64,000 nucleotides of DNA from Parascedosporium putredinis (taxonomy: Eukaryota; Ascomycota; Sordariomycetes; Microascales; Microascaceae). The stretch covers positions 1,550,001 through 1,614,000 of the forward strand of contig CASHTG010000012.1 in assembly GCA_949357655.1 (NCBI GenBank), in the 5' to 3' direction. Below are positions 47,169 to 60,134 of this stretch, piece by piece. The notes under the pieces are model-generated. The model made no database searches. It had not been told where the DNA came from and was given only the letters and a program-made list of their open reading frames with translations. Made by a program: the position numbers and the translations under genes. The first letter of the stretch is position 1, and each line of letters begins with the position of its first letter.

Positions 47169-48246
47169 AGGCTGGTTAGTTTAATCTGTGCTCGAGCCAC
47201 AAAGCCCGCTAGAGCCAAAGTGAGATGATACCCCTAAAAGAGAAAGAAGAGCAAGGGAGAAAACGGGCACATTGCAGCAAGCAATGCGGGAGTCCAGAGA
47301 CTGACTGGATTTCTAAACCATGCTGGTGTGCCTCTTTCTCCTTCTCTTGTTTCGCCCTTGTTCTCCACCTTGTCTACTCTACTCCTTTGTCAGCCCTTTT
47401 CTCTCCCTTTTCTTTTCGTCTTTCTCTAGCCCTGTCATGAGTGATTATTCCTCTTTTGTATTCTGTTTTCTTCTCCCTTTCTTTCTTGTACGATCGAGCT
47501 TAGGTTTCTGCTAGTGTTTTCTCTTTCTTTTTCTTTCTGGGAAGGCATAGCCGGACGGCGATGGGGAATCTTGGGGGTCTTTAAGGCCAAGGAGGGAATA
47601 GGGAGTTTATTCTTTTGGATATCGGTTTTTGATGGGTTTTGCTTCATCCATTTTGATGACATTTATGATGGAGGTGAACTTCCAGGGGAGACGGGAGATG
47701 GCTGGATCGATCGAGTGTAAACAAAACAGGCCTAGCTTGGGTCCTTTTCTTTTCCACAAAAGCGAGGCCAAGTTTCAGGTGTTTTAGTCTATCGTCATTT
47801 TGTGCGCCAATGTCTTTCGAGTCTAATCAGAATAATGTCGCGCTGCTTTACCAGAACACTGGACAAGAAAAGTGAAGTGATACCTTGCCAACCTGCCATC
47901 CTCCCAAGCTCCTTACCAGTTAATTGCTTCAGTTCTGCTCCGAGCACCAATCTTTACAGATGAAAATGACGAACGAAGACGACAGGGCTCTGCTTGAATG
48001 TCCAAGTTGTCTAGCCCTCGTTTCGGCTAGGCAACTCTCGCTCAGTCCAATGCGAAGAAAGAGAGCGGGGCGCTCTGCGTAATTCAGCCGCGGGAGGGAG
48101 GAGCTAACAGGCGCCCACTGCAAGCCCCAAACGGCTGTAATCTCAGATCGATCTCGGCCGCGGGGACGGACCATCGGGCATCGGGGACGATGGTTTTAGG
48201 GTTCTCATCAACCGTGGTGACTGTTCAGGGTTGTAGTAAAACATAC

Positions 48247-48281
48247 GCTACTCGTGCCACGGGGTGCGTGGCACGAGTAGC
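48247..48281. repeat. perfect inverted repeat, 15-base stem with 5-base loop
   Basis: GCTACTCGTGCCACG at 48247-48261 is exactly complementary to the sequence at 48267-48281, separated by GGGTG. Both strands would form the same strong hairpin. It has no T run after it and no neighbouring gene end within 1 kb. It could be a protein-binding palindrome, a small foldback relic or part of an RNA; the sequence does not decide. Confidence 0.85.
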
Positions 48282-50911
48282 ACTTCGTTATGCGGCTGGT
48301 GATAATACCGGAACGCCCGCCAGTTCCGATTGATCAGTTCATACTTCGTAGAAGCCCTCCAGGCATCATAGCCGATCGATAACCTGCGCTATCCGGAGAT
48401 TCATTAGGCCATATACTTCAATGTCGAAAATCGGAGAGGATTTCAGACAGCCTTGAGAGTAGCATTATCTTCGGATGCAATGGTATCAAGGAACGAGTGT
48501 ACTAATACCCGACGCTCCGGAACGAACAAAGACTTTGCGGAACATTAGAAACGAAGGAGGGCGGGGCGCCGTAGAAAACACATTATCGTAATGATACACG
48601 AACACAAGCAAGGGGGCGAGCAATGAGCAAGGGCGTTGATAGCGCAGTTGGAAAACAGGGCGGTGGAGACAGGACCGGCCAGCTCGGGGGTCGCTGTGGG
48701 AGGGGCCGGGTGGAGAGGCTGCAAGCCCAAGTCCACGTTTCCGATCTCATTATTCCCGATCGGCGTTGGCAGTTATTATTACTTTGTAGCTCCAGGAATG
48801 GGGCGGTTGGGCGAGATAGATCAACTTCAATGTTCCCCGGTTTTTGAAATTGGGGCATTCATATCAATTGGATCGCTTGTGGTGGGATTCCCTCAGGCCT
48901 GGCGCTGTGTACCATTTGAAGTGTACATCCACTGGTTTGGTACCGCTGTAGTACCCGACAATGTCTCAGTATGATCCACGATCCACTGCAACGCCCTGTG
49001 TGCTTGACTGACGTTCTTGTGAGTACTGAGGCTTGCCGCTCCGATTGCCACCCCAGATCAACGTCCATGACGAGGCCATCGATTGCCAATTAAATCATTG
49101 CAGGCCATTTGTTTAACTCGACGGCCCGAGGAAAGGAGAAAACAGGCGAATGGCCATGCTTTGATGCTCCGGATCAGTTCAGGTAATCAGCTTTGGACAG
49201 GAGAGAAGAGTGAGAAGAAGGGAGAAAAAGAAAGGAAAAGAAGAATCTGAAGGTGAAAGGAATCGTGTGCAAGTCAAGATCGACGTTGGTGCCCACACCT
49301 CCAGATGCAGCCGAGACATTGGTGATTAGGGGCGTACGGGCGGAGTGAAATGTACCTGGCGGTACTTCAAGCCAGCCGAAATGAAAATTTCCTTCCCCCG
49401 GGCTCAAACTCCGAGGATGTGGCCACAGCCAGTTGAAGCTGGCACCGTGGTTGCCGCACCTCCAAATGACACAAGGCCAGCCCCGGCCCGAAGAGTCGGG
49501 CTGTTAGCTGACCAGAGGGTTCTTTTCCCCACGGTCGTTCTTCACATTGACAATCACCGCCCTCATCGAAAGCCGTGAAGATTCAGCGCCACACCGATAT
49601 GGAAATCTATAAACACATCGGTTCGAGGATGCGGTCATGCGTGAGAAAAGAAAGGGATCAGGCTCGTGGAGGTGGCCGCACTGGCTTTCTGTAGGACAAG
49701 CTCTCGCCTAGCGCCGAAGCAGGGATGGGGTCAATAATAACGCTAATTCGCAAAGCACCGACATGGGAGGCCGTTGATCCTGCGCCAGTCGGCAGAAGCG
49801 GCTGACATGTCGATGCAACCAGACTAGTACTAGTGAGTTCGTGCTCAGGCTTTCCGCACTGGATGATGCACTCTTGCTCTTCTCCACGTTTCCCCTCCCT
49901 TAAGTATGTTCATGAGAAATGAGGAGCTTTCTAGACCTCATCCAATCCAGGTATCGCAGAACACACGTCCAAGCGGGACCAGACGATGATATGACCTAAC
50001 ATCGGTATCGACATCAACATTGCCTATTGCTTGCCGTGTGGTACTCTGCATTGCTCATGGGACTTAGCTTTTAGCTGTGCGATGATAAGCTTAGGTATTA
50101 TACTGGGGTTCGGGCTGGCCGAAGGAAAGCTCGCTCTTGGGCACGAGGTCATTTTGATAACAAAACCTGTGTTGAATGAGTGAATCCACCATCGTTTGGG
50201 CCATGCCTCAGATGCAGAGTCCATCTATTATAGGGTTGGCCACGCCATTACCAACGGGGTACACCTGTTCCTCGAAGGCTGATTGGCAAAGGTCACAACG
50301 GCTTTTTTCGTCACGCATTTCGCATCTGCAGCGCCGGTGTGATGGATGCGGAAGTCAACTGGTGGCTTTTCGCCGGTTGCCCAATGGCACCACCATGGCC
50401 TTGCCATCTCCGATGGCGGTTCTCCCTTCCCAAAGGGAGGGAAGGAAAAAGGAAAAAAGCGAAGCTGAACGCGGGTTGGCTGGTCATCGGAGATGTCGGG
50501 GACGCGAAATGGAGGTTCTATCAATGACTTGTTGAATTAGGTATCAATCCCCATCACGCAAAAATGGCGAAGTGGCCGTGAGCTGTTGGTGTCACCGATG
50601 GGAACACCCGCCAAGGCACCGGTGGTGAAGCATTGATATCGAGCTAAAAGTTGGGGTTGCTTTTCAACCCTCGCTAGATTTTATCATGAAAGGAGAACGC
50701 TAGCGAGACATCAATTGATGGCCCCATTGCAAGAAATGGATGGTTCAATTGATGGCTCAATTCGTAGCAGCTCTGTCAGGCAGGGGCGACTCGCGATGGC
50801 CACTGGCTGACAGTTTGGCACTAGTGCAGCACAGCACGGTGCTGGAGCCATCCATTCAATCCATCGTCCCTTCCTTGCCCCTGGCTTTCCTGGACTTGGC
50901 CTGGACTGGCT

Positions 50912-50947
50912 CTGGCTTGACTGGCTTGACTGGCTTGACTGGCTTGA
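50912..50947. repeat. short tandem repeat, 4 x 9 bases
   Basis: Four perfect copies of CTGGCTTGA follow one another, flanked by partial copies (CTGGACTGG, CTGGG). It is a minisatellite-like run in non-coding DNA and no function is suggested. Confidence 0.85.
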
Positions 50948-51505
50948 CTGGGTCCGGACTGGAGGGGCCAGTCAAACCCCTGCCCAGCCCGCCCACTCCC
51001 GTACCTTCTCTTCAGTGTCCACAATTGCCACTAGCAGTATCAGTCCCCAGTGACATTGCATCAATACGGGATCTCTGCTTGGTACGTCCAGGTACAGACG
51101 CCCCCGTCGCTGCTGTCGGACAGGACGACAATGCCATTGATACGTACCTGATGCGGCGCCGAGACCCTTCGTTTTCGCCGCCATCCACTCGAAATTGATC
51201 TCAGCCTCTCCCCCACCACCCAAAAATGGAAAGAGTGGAAGGGAGAAGTGCCCAGAACATGCAGACCCGCTCCCGCACTCACCCACCCTCACCCACACTC
51301 GTTCTCATCTAAAGTCAGAGCGCTCCCTCCCCCCTCCCAGTCCCATCGACGGGTAAAAATCGCACGACAACGCGCGACAGACAATGGAGCTTTGTAGTCA
51401 GGCCGCCCTCACTTAGCTCTTTTCCCCCTTTTCCTCATATTGAACTCGCCTGTTGAGTATCATCGCAAACCTCACTTCTGCGCACCAAATGGTTTGAGGG
51501 CCAAA

Positions 51506-54500
51506 ATGTCGTGGCCGCCCTTGCTGCAGCCGAGGCTGGTTTGTCTTTCCCCTTCGCTTCATACTGCTCTTGCCCCCGACCCCTCTCATCCACGAGTGTA
51601 GTGCGCACCTCATCCGCGCCAGATCTTGGATATCCCCATGTGCCTTTAAACCCTGCCAACGACGTTTCGGGCTTCACTCTATGTGATCATCTTGTCTTTG
51701 TGCTTCGTTCTTGGCTCGAAACTGCTTGTTCCGCTTCCCTTCTCTGCTCAGCGAGGTGAACTAACCTTGGTTGTTGTTGTAGGACTTGCCTATCAGCGAG
51801 GAAGATGACAAAAGGATCGCCTCCTCTCACGACAATTCAACTGGCGAAGGAACTCTAAGTAAAGTCAAGGTCGATTTCGAGCCCAGCGACTCCGCCTCGC
51901 TCGCTTCTCTATTCAGCACCCTAGTCCCGGTTCTTGTCTATGCCGGCGTTTGCATCTTGATATTCTGGTGCTTGCGACATCGCCTTCCTCGAGTCTACTC
52001 CCCTCGGACCATTCTCACTAGCCTGCTTCCTCAGTATGTTATTCATGTCTTCCTTCTACCGAGGGTAGTGTGTATAGGGAGCAATCCGACTGACATGTTG
52101 CAATCTTTTCCTTGCGCCTCCGATGCAGAGAGCGTAGTAGCCCTCTGCCCAAAACCTGGTTCACATGGGTGAAGCCATTTTTCCAGCTGGAAGACACCAT
52201 TGTGCTTCATCACACAACACTCGACGCGTACTTGTTTCTACGCTATCTGAAAATCTTATCCCTTATCTGCTTTGTGGGATGTTGCATCATCTGGCCTGTG
52301 TTGTTACCGCTACATGCCCATGGCGGCGGGAACAACACGGAACTTGATCGCCTCACCATTGGCAATGTTACCGAGTCCTACATGTTCATGGCCCATGTCG
52401 TTGTGGCATGCTGCTTCTTTGGTACGTGGCTTGGGAGCCCAAACGTGGATTTTTCTCGCCCGCCCTTGCGTAAATCTTGACACCTCTCAGATCATGCATG
52501 AGGCAACTGTCATCTTCGACTAACCTACTGACATGTTTATCCCTGGCTTCGTCGGGTTTTAGGCTTCATCATTTTTACCATCTATCGTGAATGCATCTTT
52601 TATATCAACCTGCGCCATGCTTATCTACTATCTCCATATCAATCGAAGCGTCTCTCTTCCCGGACAGTCATGTTCCTATCTGTTCCCGAACGATACCTCG
52701 ACGAAGCTCGACTGCGCAAGGTTTATGGCGACGGTGTAAAGAATGTCTGGATCCCGAGGGACACGGAGGACTTTGAAAAGTTAGTCAAAGAGCGAGACCA
52801 GACGGCACGACGTTTAGAAAAGGCCGAGATTCGGCTCATTAAAATGGCGGACGCCCGTCGCAGAAAGCAGGCCGAGAGCCCCCAAAATGGCAACGCCCCC
52901 TTGGCTACCCCTGCGTCAGATGCGACCCCGAACTCGAACTCGAACCCGAATCCGACCCCGACCCCGACCCCGATCTCGATCGTGGCTCCAAGCCCGGCAT
53001 TGGTCTCGCGGGCATCCGATGACCCGTCGGTCGCCGGGCAGGACGATGTGGAAAAGGCTATCCCCAGACTGCCAGACGTTAACGGCTCGGTCGCCGCGCA
53101 ATGGATTCGCGCTCGTGAGCGCCCGCACCACCGTCCTGTTGCCAACTTTTTCCGCCGAGTCGACACTATTAAATGGACCCGCAACCGTCTCAAGGTCCTA
53201 AACCCGGCCATCCGGAAAATGAAGCGTAGGCTTCTAGCTGGGGAAGGAAAACCTCTGCCTGCCGCCTTCATCGAGTTTACCACCCAGGCTGAAGCGGAGC
53301 GCGCATATCAGATCCAGGCCCACCATAGCCCTATGCACATGTCGCCGCGCTTCATTGGCGTTCGCCCCGACGAATTGATCTGGAGCGTGATCCAGATGGG
53401 ATGGGCTCAACGCATCGTCCGGCGCTTCGTCATCCTCGCTGCCATCACGGCTGGCATCATCTTCTGGTCGTTCCCTGCCGCTTTCGTTGGCCTCTTGTCC
53501 AACATCACCTTCCTTGCCGAGACATTTCCGTTTCTTAGCTGGATCGTTCTCCTTCCAAAGGCGCTCAAAGGCGTTATCCAGGGCTTTCTTCCCGCCCTCT
53601 GTTTGTCTTTACTTATGGCGGCTGTGCCTTGGATGCTGCGAGGTTTGTCTCACCACATCCCCAACTCTTTCCTCCTCCGTTACTTTTTAAACTTGCGTTT
53701 TGTTGCTGCGGCTCAGCCCACCCTTATTTATTTCTTGCCCGCTAACCTATACATGTGGCTGGTCCAGGTTGCGCAAGAGCCGCCGGTATACCCTCGTTAT
53801 CCATGATTGAACTCTTCGTTCAAAATGCGTACTTCGCCTTCCAAGTCGTCCAGGTTTTCCTGATTACTACAATCACATCCGCGGCATCTGGTGCAGTGAC
53901 TGCCATTCTCAAGGACCCCATGTCGGTGAAGGACCTTCTCTCGGAGAATTTACCCAAGTCATCCAACTTCTACATCTCATACATTCTCATGCAGTGCCTC
54001 GCTGCGGGCGCCAACGCTCTGGTCCATGTGTTCGAAATCGTTCGACACCACCTCATGTCGAAAAGACTCGAGAGCCCGAGGATGAAGTTCACCGTCTGGC
54101 ATCGTGTACGGCGGATTCACTGGGGAGGAGTTTTCCCCGTTTTCACCAATATGGGTGTCATTAGTAAGGAGTTTCCTTTGTTGGTTTGCTCATGCTCCTG
54201 TCCTTTGCCCTGCTAACGCCCCCACCTCAGGCATCAGCTATGCGTGCATATCTCCTCTCGTCCTCGGCTTTGCGAGCGCTGGCATGTATGTCATCTATCT
54301 CGTTTATCGATACAATCTCCTCTACATCTACAATACGGAAATCGACACGCGAGGGTTGGTCTACCCTCGTGCGCTCATGCAGCTACTTGTCGGTGTCTAT
54401 CTGGCAGAGATCTGTATGATTGGACTGTTCGCTCTACGATCGGCGTTCGTGCCAATGGTAGTCATGATTGCTTTCCTGGTCTTGTCCGTCCTTTTGCACT

Positions 54501-55245
54501 TATCCATCAGTGATGCTATCACGCCGCTGCTATACAACCTCCCTCAAACGTTGCCGTTGGAAAACGAGGAGTTGGCGGGCGGCTGTACGCCCTTTGAAGT
54601 AGGGCAGAATGATGTGATTCGCCCTAATCCCTTTGGGCATGCCTCGCCGGGGACGGCCTCGATTTTGAGCGTTCGGCCGCACGATTCCTTCGACGTCGTG
54701 GACCACGAAGATGGGAAAGACGAAGTGCATGAGCGCATCACACCTGGGACTCGCGGTCTTGCGGAGGGCGGCGTTGAAGGAGCAGAGGGCTTCGTTACTT
54801 CAATTCTTGACACGACCAAGGGCGCCCTTGCTAAAAGCTCAAGGGTCCTGCGGACGCTATCGGCCTCACGGCTGCGCTTGGCTATGTTAATTACTGGATC
54901 AGGCCTGACAGGACAGTCAAACCCAACTTCGTCCTTCGTTGGTTACATCCAGGCATCTTTGATGACTTTGTCACGCTTCAAAAGATGCTCCCGCCCAACA
55001 TGCCGGATCCCACCGAGTTCTACCCAGAAGACTATACCCACCACGCTTATTGGCCTCCAGTGATGACGACGCCTATGGAGACGCTCTGGATTCCGCGAGA
55101 CAAGGGCGGGGTGAGCCGACAAGAAGTCAAGCATAGTAGCGAGGTGATTGATATCACCGATGAGGGGGCATGGCTTGATAAAAATGGGCGGGTAGAGGTT
55201 GACGTGGATAAGGCGCCATACCTACGACCTCGGGTGCTGTACTAG
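51506..55245 (+). CDS. CSC1/RSN1-like osmosensitive cation channel (DUF221 family)
   Basis: Homologue of yeast CSC1/RSN1/PHM7 and of TMEM63/OSCA channels. The second to sixth exons are secure: 51783-52033, 52129-52421, 52563-53642, 53768-54163 and 54231-55245. The proposed first exon, 51506-51538 (MSWPPLLQPRL), is uncertain because a stop lies directly before 51783. Order: N-terminal helix (LVPVLVYAGVCILIFWCLRH), the RSN1 transmembrane block, a large cytosolic domain starting SRTVMFLSVPERYLDEARLR with a low-complexity Asn/Pro/Thr insert, PAAFIEFTTQAEAERAYQ, then the DUF221 helices (FVQNAYFAFQVVQVFLITTI, YISYILMQCLAAGANALVHV, TRGLVYPRALMQLLVGVYLA). A C-terminal domain contains NFVLRWLHPGIFDD and YTHHAYWPP. 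The A run at 54833-54836 lacks one base. It is likely a plasma- or organelle-membrane protein. Confidence 0.88.
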
Positions 55246-55958
55246 TGGTTCGCTTTCTCACGAACATCTACTTATTTTGTCGGAGTTTCCACTGCTTTTG
55301 TTATTTTTCTTGTTGTTTTCTTCTTTCTTTACAACCGCCTCTTTTGGAAAGTTGTTATGCAGGCGGTTGGTATATACCATCGGGATAAGCATTAGGAGTT
55401 GCGGGCGGGGGCGTATGGAAGACTCTCGCAAGGGTTCGCGATGAGTTTCGGCGGTTTTCGATCTTAGAAGATGCATTATTTCTGATGCTACAATTCATTT
55501 TCTTGCCTATTTACCAATAGCTTTTAAGGGTTTGCAGTTGAAGAGCATGAGACTGTAGATTTGTGACTTGCATCAATTGTATCTTCTCTCTCCCTTCGCT
55601 CTCTTCTTGATGTCTAATAATGAGTCGATGGCTTACATAGTGTAGTACGGTAGTGCAGTACCCGATGGCTCCCACGTTGAACATGCGCCCCACTTTGGCT
55701 TTATCTCTTATCGATAAAGAGCGTCCCACACGATAATAGCAGAAAAATAGTGGGAAGGATGGAAAAAAAAATTCAGAAAGCATTTAGACGGGCAGAATTA
55801 TTTCCCCACCGCCAACCGACCCCCGAACATCTTTCAAAGTTCCAATCCCTCCCGACCGCCGTTCCCCTGTGAATTCTCCACGGCCACGACCTCCTACTTC
55901 CTGCAACTTTATTTTGTCTTCCTTTCTTTTTCTCTTTCTGATCGGAAAACTTGACGCT
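55246..55958. other. intergenic between channel gene and DBP3
   Basis: About 700 bases holding the channel 3' region (T-rich at 55290-55335) and the DBP3 promoter, which is C/T-rich before the ATG. Nothing else is visible. Confidence 0.6.
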
Positions 55959-58126
55959 ATGCCCTCCGCCGAAAGCGTCGCGGTGATCACCGCCGAGGCG
56001 CCCCCGCCACCAAGGTGAAAAAGGACAAGAAGGATAAGAAGGATAAGAAGGCGAAGAAGGCTAAGAAGGAGAAAGAGGCTAAATTTATAGACGATGCCGA
56101 GGTTCTAGATCCTGTTGAGGATGTGGTTCCCGAGGTAGAGGGTGAAAAGAAGAAGAAGGACAAGAAGGAGAAGAAAGACAAGAAGGACAAGAAGGAGAAG
56201 AAGGACAAGAAGGACAAGAAGGAAAAGAAGAGGAAAGAGGAAACCGAGGAAGAGAATGCGGAGGACCGCATGGAGATCGATGATACCCCTGCCGAGGAAG
56301 CGACTTCCCAAGACTCCGACAAGAAGGCCTCGAAAAAGAAGAAGCGCAAGCATGACGAGGTCGCCGAGGACAACGCCGATCGTGCCAACGGCCCTGACGT
56401 TGCCGATACCGAGACCAAGCCCAAGAAGAAGTCAAAGAAGGAGGGCAAGGGGCAGAATGGAGCAGAGGCCAACGGGTCAGCCGCCCCCACCAGCACTCCC
56501 GCCAAGGCTTCCAAGGCTTCCCAGGGCTCCTACGTCGAATCCACAACACTTGCCGCCACTTCCCAGTCCGACGTCGATTCGTTTCTCAAATCCAAGTTCA
56601 TCACCATAACCGACCCCACCGGAAAGCTCAGCCATCTCCGTCCCATCATGGAGTTCTCCCACCTCCCCTCCACCCGTCTTCTCCAGAAGAGCCCGTTCAA
56701 GGCTTTCAGCGCCCCGACGCCGATTCAGGCCGCGTCGTGGCCCTTCACCCTCTCCGACAGGGACGTCATCGGCGTTGCGGAGACTGGATCGGGCAAGACC
56801 ATGGCCTTTGCCCTGCCCTGCGTGGAGGGTCTCTCCAAGAACTCCAAGAGGGGTGGCATCAGAGCCGTCATCGTCTCTCCCACCCGCGAGCTCGCCATGC
56901 AGACCCACGAGCAGGTATCGCAGCTTGCCGGGCTCGTCGGTCTATCCTGCGTGTGTGTTTACGGTGGCGCCGCCAAATACGAGCAGCGCAGCCTCCTCAG
57001 CCGCGGCGCGGACATCGTCGTCGCCACCCCCGGCCGTCTAAAGGATTTCATGTCCGAGGGCGTCTGCGACCTCAGCGGTGTTCAGTTTGTCGTCCTGGAC
57101 GAGGCCGACCGCATGCTCGATACCGGTTTCGAAGAGGACATTAAGCAAATCTTGGCCGCCACGCCCCCGCGAGAAGAGGCAGACGCTCATGTTCACCGCC
57201 ACTTGGCCCCTATCCGTTCAGGCGCTCGCCGCGTCCATGATGGTGAACCCCGTCCGCATCAACATCAGCAACGGCGACGAGGACCGCGCCGACGGCGAGC
57301 TCCAGGCCAACAAGCGCATCACGCAACGTGTCGAGGTCGTGGACCCCCGCGCCAAGGAGGCCCGGCTGCTCCAGATTCTCAGGGAGTACCAGCAAGGCAG
57401 CAAGAAGAACGACCGCATCCTCGTCTTTGCCCTTTACAAGAAGGAGGCGACCAGGGTCGAGGAGACGCTGGCGCGTAGGGGTATCAGTGTGGCCGGCATC
57501 CACGGCGATCTAAGGCAGGAACAGCGGACCAAGGCCTTGGAAGCCTTCAAGGCTGGAACAACCTCGGTCCTTGTCGCGACCGATGTTGCCGCGCGAGGCC
57601 TCGACATTCCCGAGGTGAAGCTCGTGGTCAACTTGACGGTATGCCTTTACTCCCCTCCCCATTCCTTTCCCAGGCAACAAAAACAAAGGTTTTCAATTTT
57701 TCAAAATTCTTTTTTTGGGGGAAGACTCCTGAACAACAATCTAACATATATTCTGTTTCCCCATCTAGTTCCCATTGACTATTGAAGACTACGTCCACCG
57801 AATTGGCCGAACGGGCCGTGCCGGAAAGACTGGCGAGGCCATCACCTTGTTTACGCTTCATGACAAGTCGCATTCCGGAGAGTACGTTTTCCTGCTCTAT
57901 AATCATTCAGCACAAGCCCCTCTTTTCCACCTAATGTCTTGATTCCCAGCTAACACGATCCACCCACTAGGTTGATCAACATTCTCCGACAGGCCGGCCA
58001 GCCCGTACCTGAAGATCTCCTCAAGTTCGGTACTACGGTGAAGAAGAAGCTTCACCCGTCTATGGCGCGTTCTACCGCGAGGTAGACACGACGAACGTAC
58101 CCGAGAAAATCGTCTTTGATGATTAA
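55959..58126 (+). CDS. DBP3: ATP-dependent RNA helicase DBP3 (DEAD box)
   Basis: Nucleolar DEAD-box helicase of 60S ribosome biogenesis (pre-rRNA ITS1 processing in yeast). Exons are 55959-57638, 57769-57881 and 57971-58126. A long Lys-rich N-terminus made of DKK/EKK repeats, typical of DBP3, precedes the core. Helicase motifs in order: Q motif with PTPIQAASWP, motif I AETGSGKT, Ia SPTRELAMQ, GG, II VLDEADRML, III MFTATWP, IV ILVFALYKKEA, V VATDVAARGLDIP and VI HRIGRTGRAGKTG. The end TTNVPEKIVFDD is conserved. Three frame changes are inferred: a missing base in the C run at 56001-56005, a probable extra C at 57164-57168 between AATP and REKRQTLMF, and a missing base near 58055-58057. No motif is lost. 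Confidence 0.92.
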
Positions 58127-58354
58127 GTATGATGGCAATGTTTGTAATGTAACAGCCGGCATGGTGCGTGGGTGTGGGCGTGGGTACAATGTGGATCAAA
58201 AGTCTGGGTTTTCTATTATTCTATACGGAACAAAATAGGGTCATCATGAGCATTACGTCGCCTTTAGTCAGGGACTCGACCCTCGGAGAGAAGAGTAACA
58301 TTCCTTCAGGAATCTTCTCTCGGCAAAAGCCCTGTGTTTATACGTTAGTCTTTA

Positions 58355-60134
58355 TTACATCTTTGGCGCCTTGGCTGGGCCCGTTACAGTGGCAAGTGTT
58401 GGGCGCTGAAAGAGAGAACAGGGGATGAGGGAGGGAAAGGAGCCATACAATAAAGCCACAAATGGAACCGCCACGGCACCGATAGCGATGAGTGACATGA
58501 ATGCGCCTCCGCGCACGATATGCTCGGATAGTTGCAATGCCTTCGTGACAAGGTAGGGCGCCGCGGCGCATAGGCCCACACTGAGGCCGCTAGGTGCTAG
58601 GCTGAAGAGGTCGAAACTAACGGCCCTTTGGCGGAAGTAGCTCTTGACAAAGAAGGCGCACCAGACGATGCGGCAGACCATGTTAGCTGCGTTGGCGCAA
58701 ACTAGACCGACCGCAGGATCCATGTCGAGGACGCGCAGGGCAACAAAGGCGGAAAGACCAAAGATGACGGAGAACCCAGCCATGAAAAGACTCTGAACGT
58801 GGACCTGGGCTTCGGTGGCGACGGAGGCGACAAAGGCCTCGGAGACGCCGTTGATGGCTAGTAGGGGGATGTAGTAGCAGTAGGCGGCGAGAGCGGGCGA
58901 GGCGCTGGCAGACCAGGACGGTCCGGCGACGAGGGTCAAGAGATGCCGGGCCGCCAGAGGTCCAAACGTGACGACGGCGGCGGAGCCCAAGACGTAGAGC
59001 TTGAGCAGGCGGTGGAGGTCGGCGGAGGCCTTGCCCGACGCGGTCGCGGAAGAGGAGCCGTGCGTGGTTGGGGCGGAGGCGGGGCGGCCGTCGGCTTGGG
59101 GCTTGTCTGATGCTTGTGCGGGCTCGGGGGCGGCGAGGAGGCGGCTAAAGTAGGACCGGCTGCTCTCCTCGATGGGCTGGAACAGGAGCCGAGCAAGGAG
59201 GCCGCCGTAGTTGTTGACGAGGGCGTAGATGCCCTGGGCGTGGGGGTGGAGAGGACGGAGACGAGAAAGGTGTCGCCCTGGGTGAGGAAGTGTTTTACGA
59301 CGCTCTGCGCCATCATGCTGGAGGCTAGGCTCAGGGTGGGCGCGTAGAAATAAGATAGTAGGTAAGGGCTTGGCGGGGACTTGTCTGCGTTCGCCTTGGG
59401 GGCGGCTGCTGGCGCGATCTTGCGCGGAAGGATGGAGAAGCCGTCGCGGGAGGCGACTCCGTATCCGGCTGCTAGGTAGATGACGAGTAGGGTGGCGCCG
59501 TAAGCAAGCTGGCCAAAGGCAAAGGGGAGAACGCCGAAATCCAGGCCAGCGCGGCTCGCCCAGACGGCGGAGCCCAGGGTGGCGGCGCAGCGTAGGAGAG
59601 CGCCGGCGGACTCGGCGGCGGCGCGAGTGCCGAAGCGGAGGCGGACCTGCATGAGGACGAAGCAAGGCTCGGAGAGGAGCTCCAAGATGGCGGCGAGGGC
59701 GTACAGGCGCAGGGCGTCGTCGAAGCGCTCGGCGCCGGCGCCGGCGCCGGCGGACATTTGCATAAAGGAGCCAAGAGCGGCGGTGACGACGACACCGAGA
59801 ACGACGGCTAGGTAGCCCAGGTTCACGACGGCTTGGCCCTGCTCCCCCTCGGCCTCGGTAAGGGGGCATCGTCGTTGCTGGGCTTGTCCCTGCCGGAGCT
59901 GGCGGTGGAGGTGATGGGCTGCCTTTGGATGGCGACGCGTAGGCTCTCCCTGGCGAAGAAGAGGACGGTGAGGTAGTAGGCTTCGAGGCGGGCGGACAGG
60001 CCAAGGAGGGGCGCGGTGAGAAAGCGCAGGAGGAGCTGGTTGGCGAAGAATGTGAGGAGGCGCGAGGCGACTTGGAGGACGATGAGGAAGGATGCGCCGC
60101 GGAGGGCGGATCCGCGCTGCGCCGGCCGAGACAT
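58355..60134 (-). CDS. RFT1: RFT1, ER lipid-linked oligosaccharide protein
   Basis: Multi-pass ER membrane protein needed for N-glycosylation, genetically linked to translocation of Man5GlcNAc2-PP-dolichol; whether it is the flippase itself is disputed. It is a single exon starting MSRPAQRGSALRGASFLIVL, with FFANQLLLRFLTAPLLGLSA, FFARESLRVAIQRQP, VVNLGYLAVVLGVVVTAALG, LYALAAILELLSEPCFVLMQ, QSVVKHFLTQGD, QGIYALVNNYGGLLARLLFQ and PIEESSRSYFSRLL. These are the strongest RFT1 family motifs. Two G-run gaps, at 59862-59866 and 59242-59246, each cost one base; restoring the phase gives exactly 593 codons plus stop. A low-complexity Ala/Pro/Ser insert lies in the middle. Its stop is 228 bases from that of the convergent DBP3. 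Confidence 0.92.

Larger units (their letters stand above)
47169..51505. other. 4.3-kb gene-poor interval with a hairpin and a short tandem repeat
   Basis: No gene is supported on either strand. Two local structures, the inverted repeat near 48.26 kb and the nonamer repeat near 50.93 kb, are listed separately. The last part (about 51300-51500) is probably the promoter of the CSC1-like channel gene. Confidence 0.5.

Noticed and set aside
56015..56250. AAG-rich tract as a microsatellite only
   Set aside because: It is coding: the Lys-rich N-terminus characteristic of DBP3, in frame with the helicase core.
55959..58126. DBP3 as a pseudogene because of frame breaks
   Set aside because: All helicase motifs are intact and the breaks sit in homopolymers, like those in unrelated housekeeping genes in this window.
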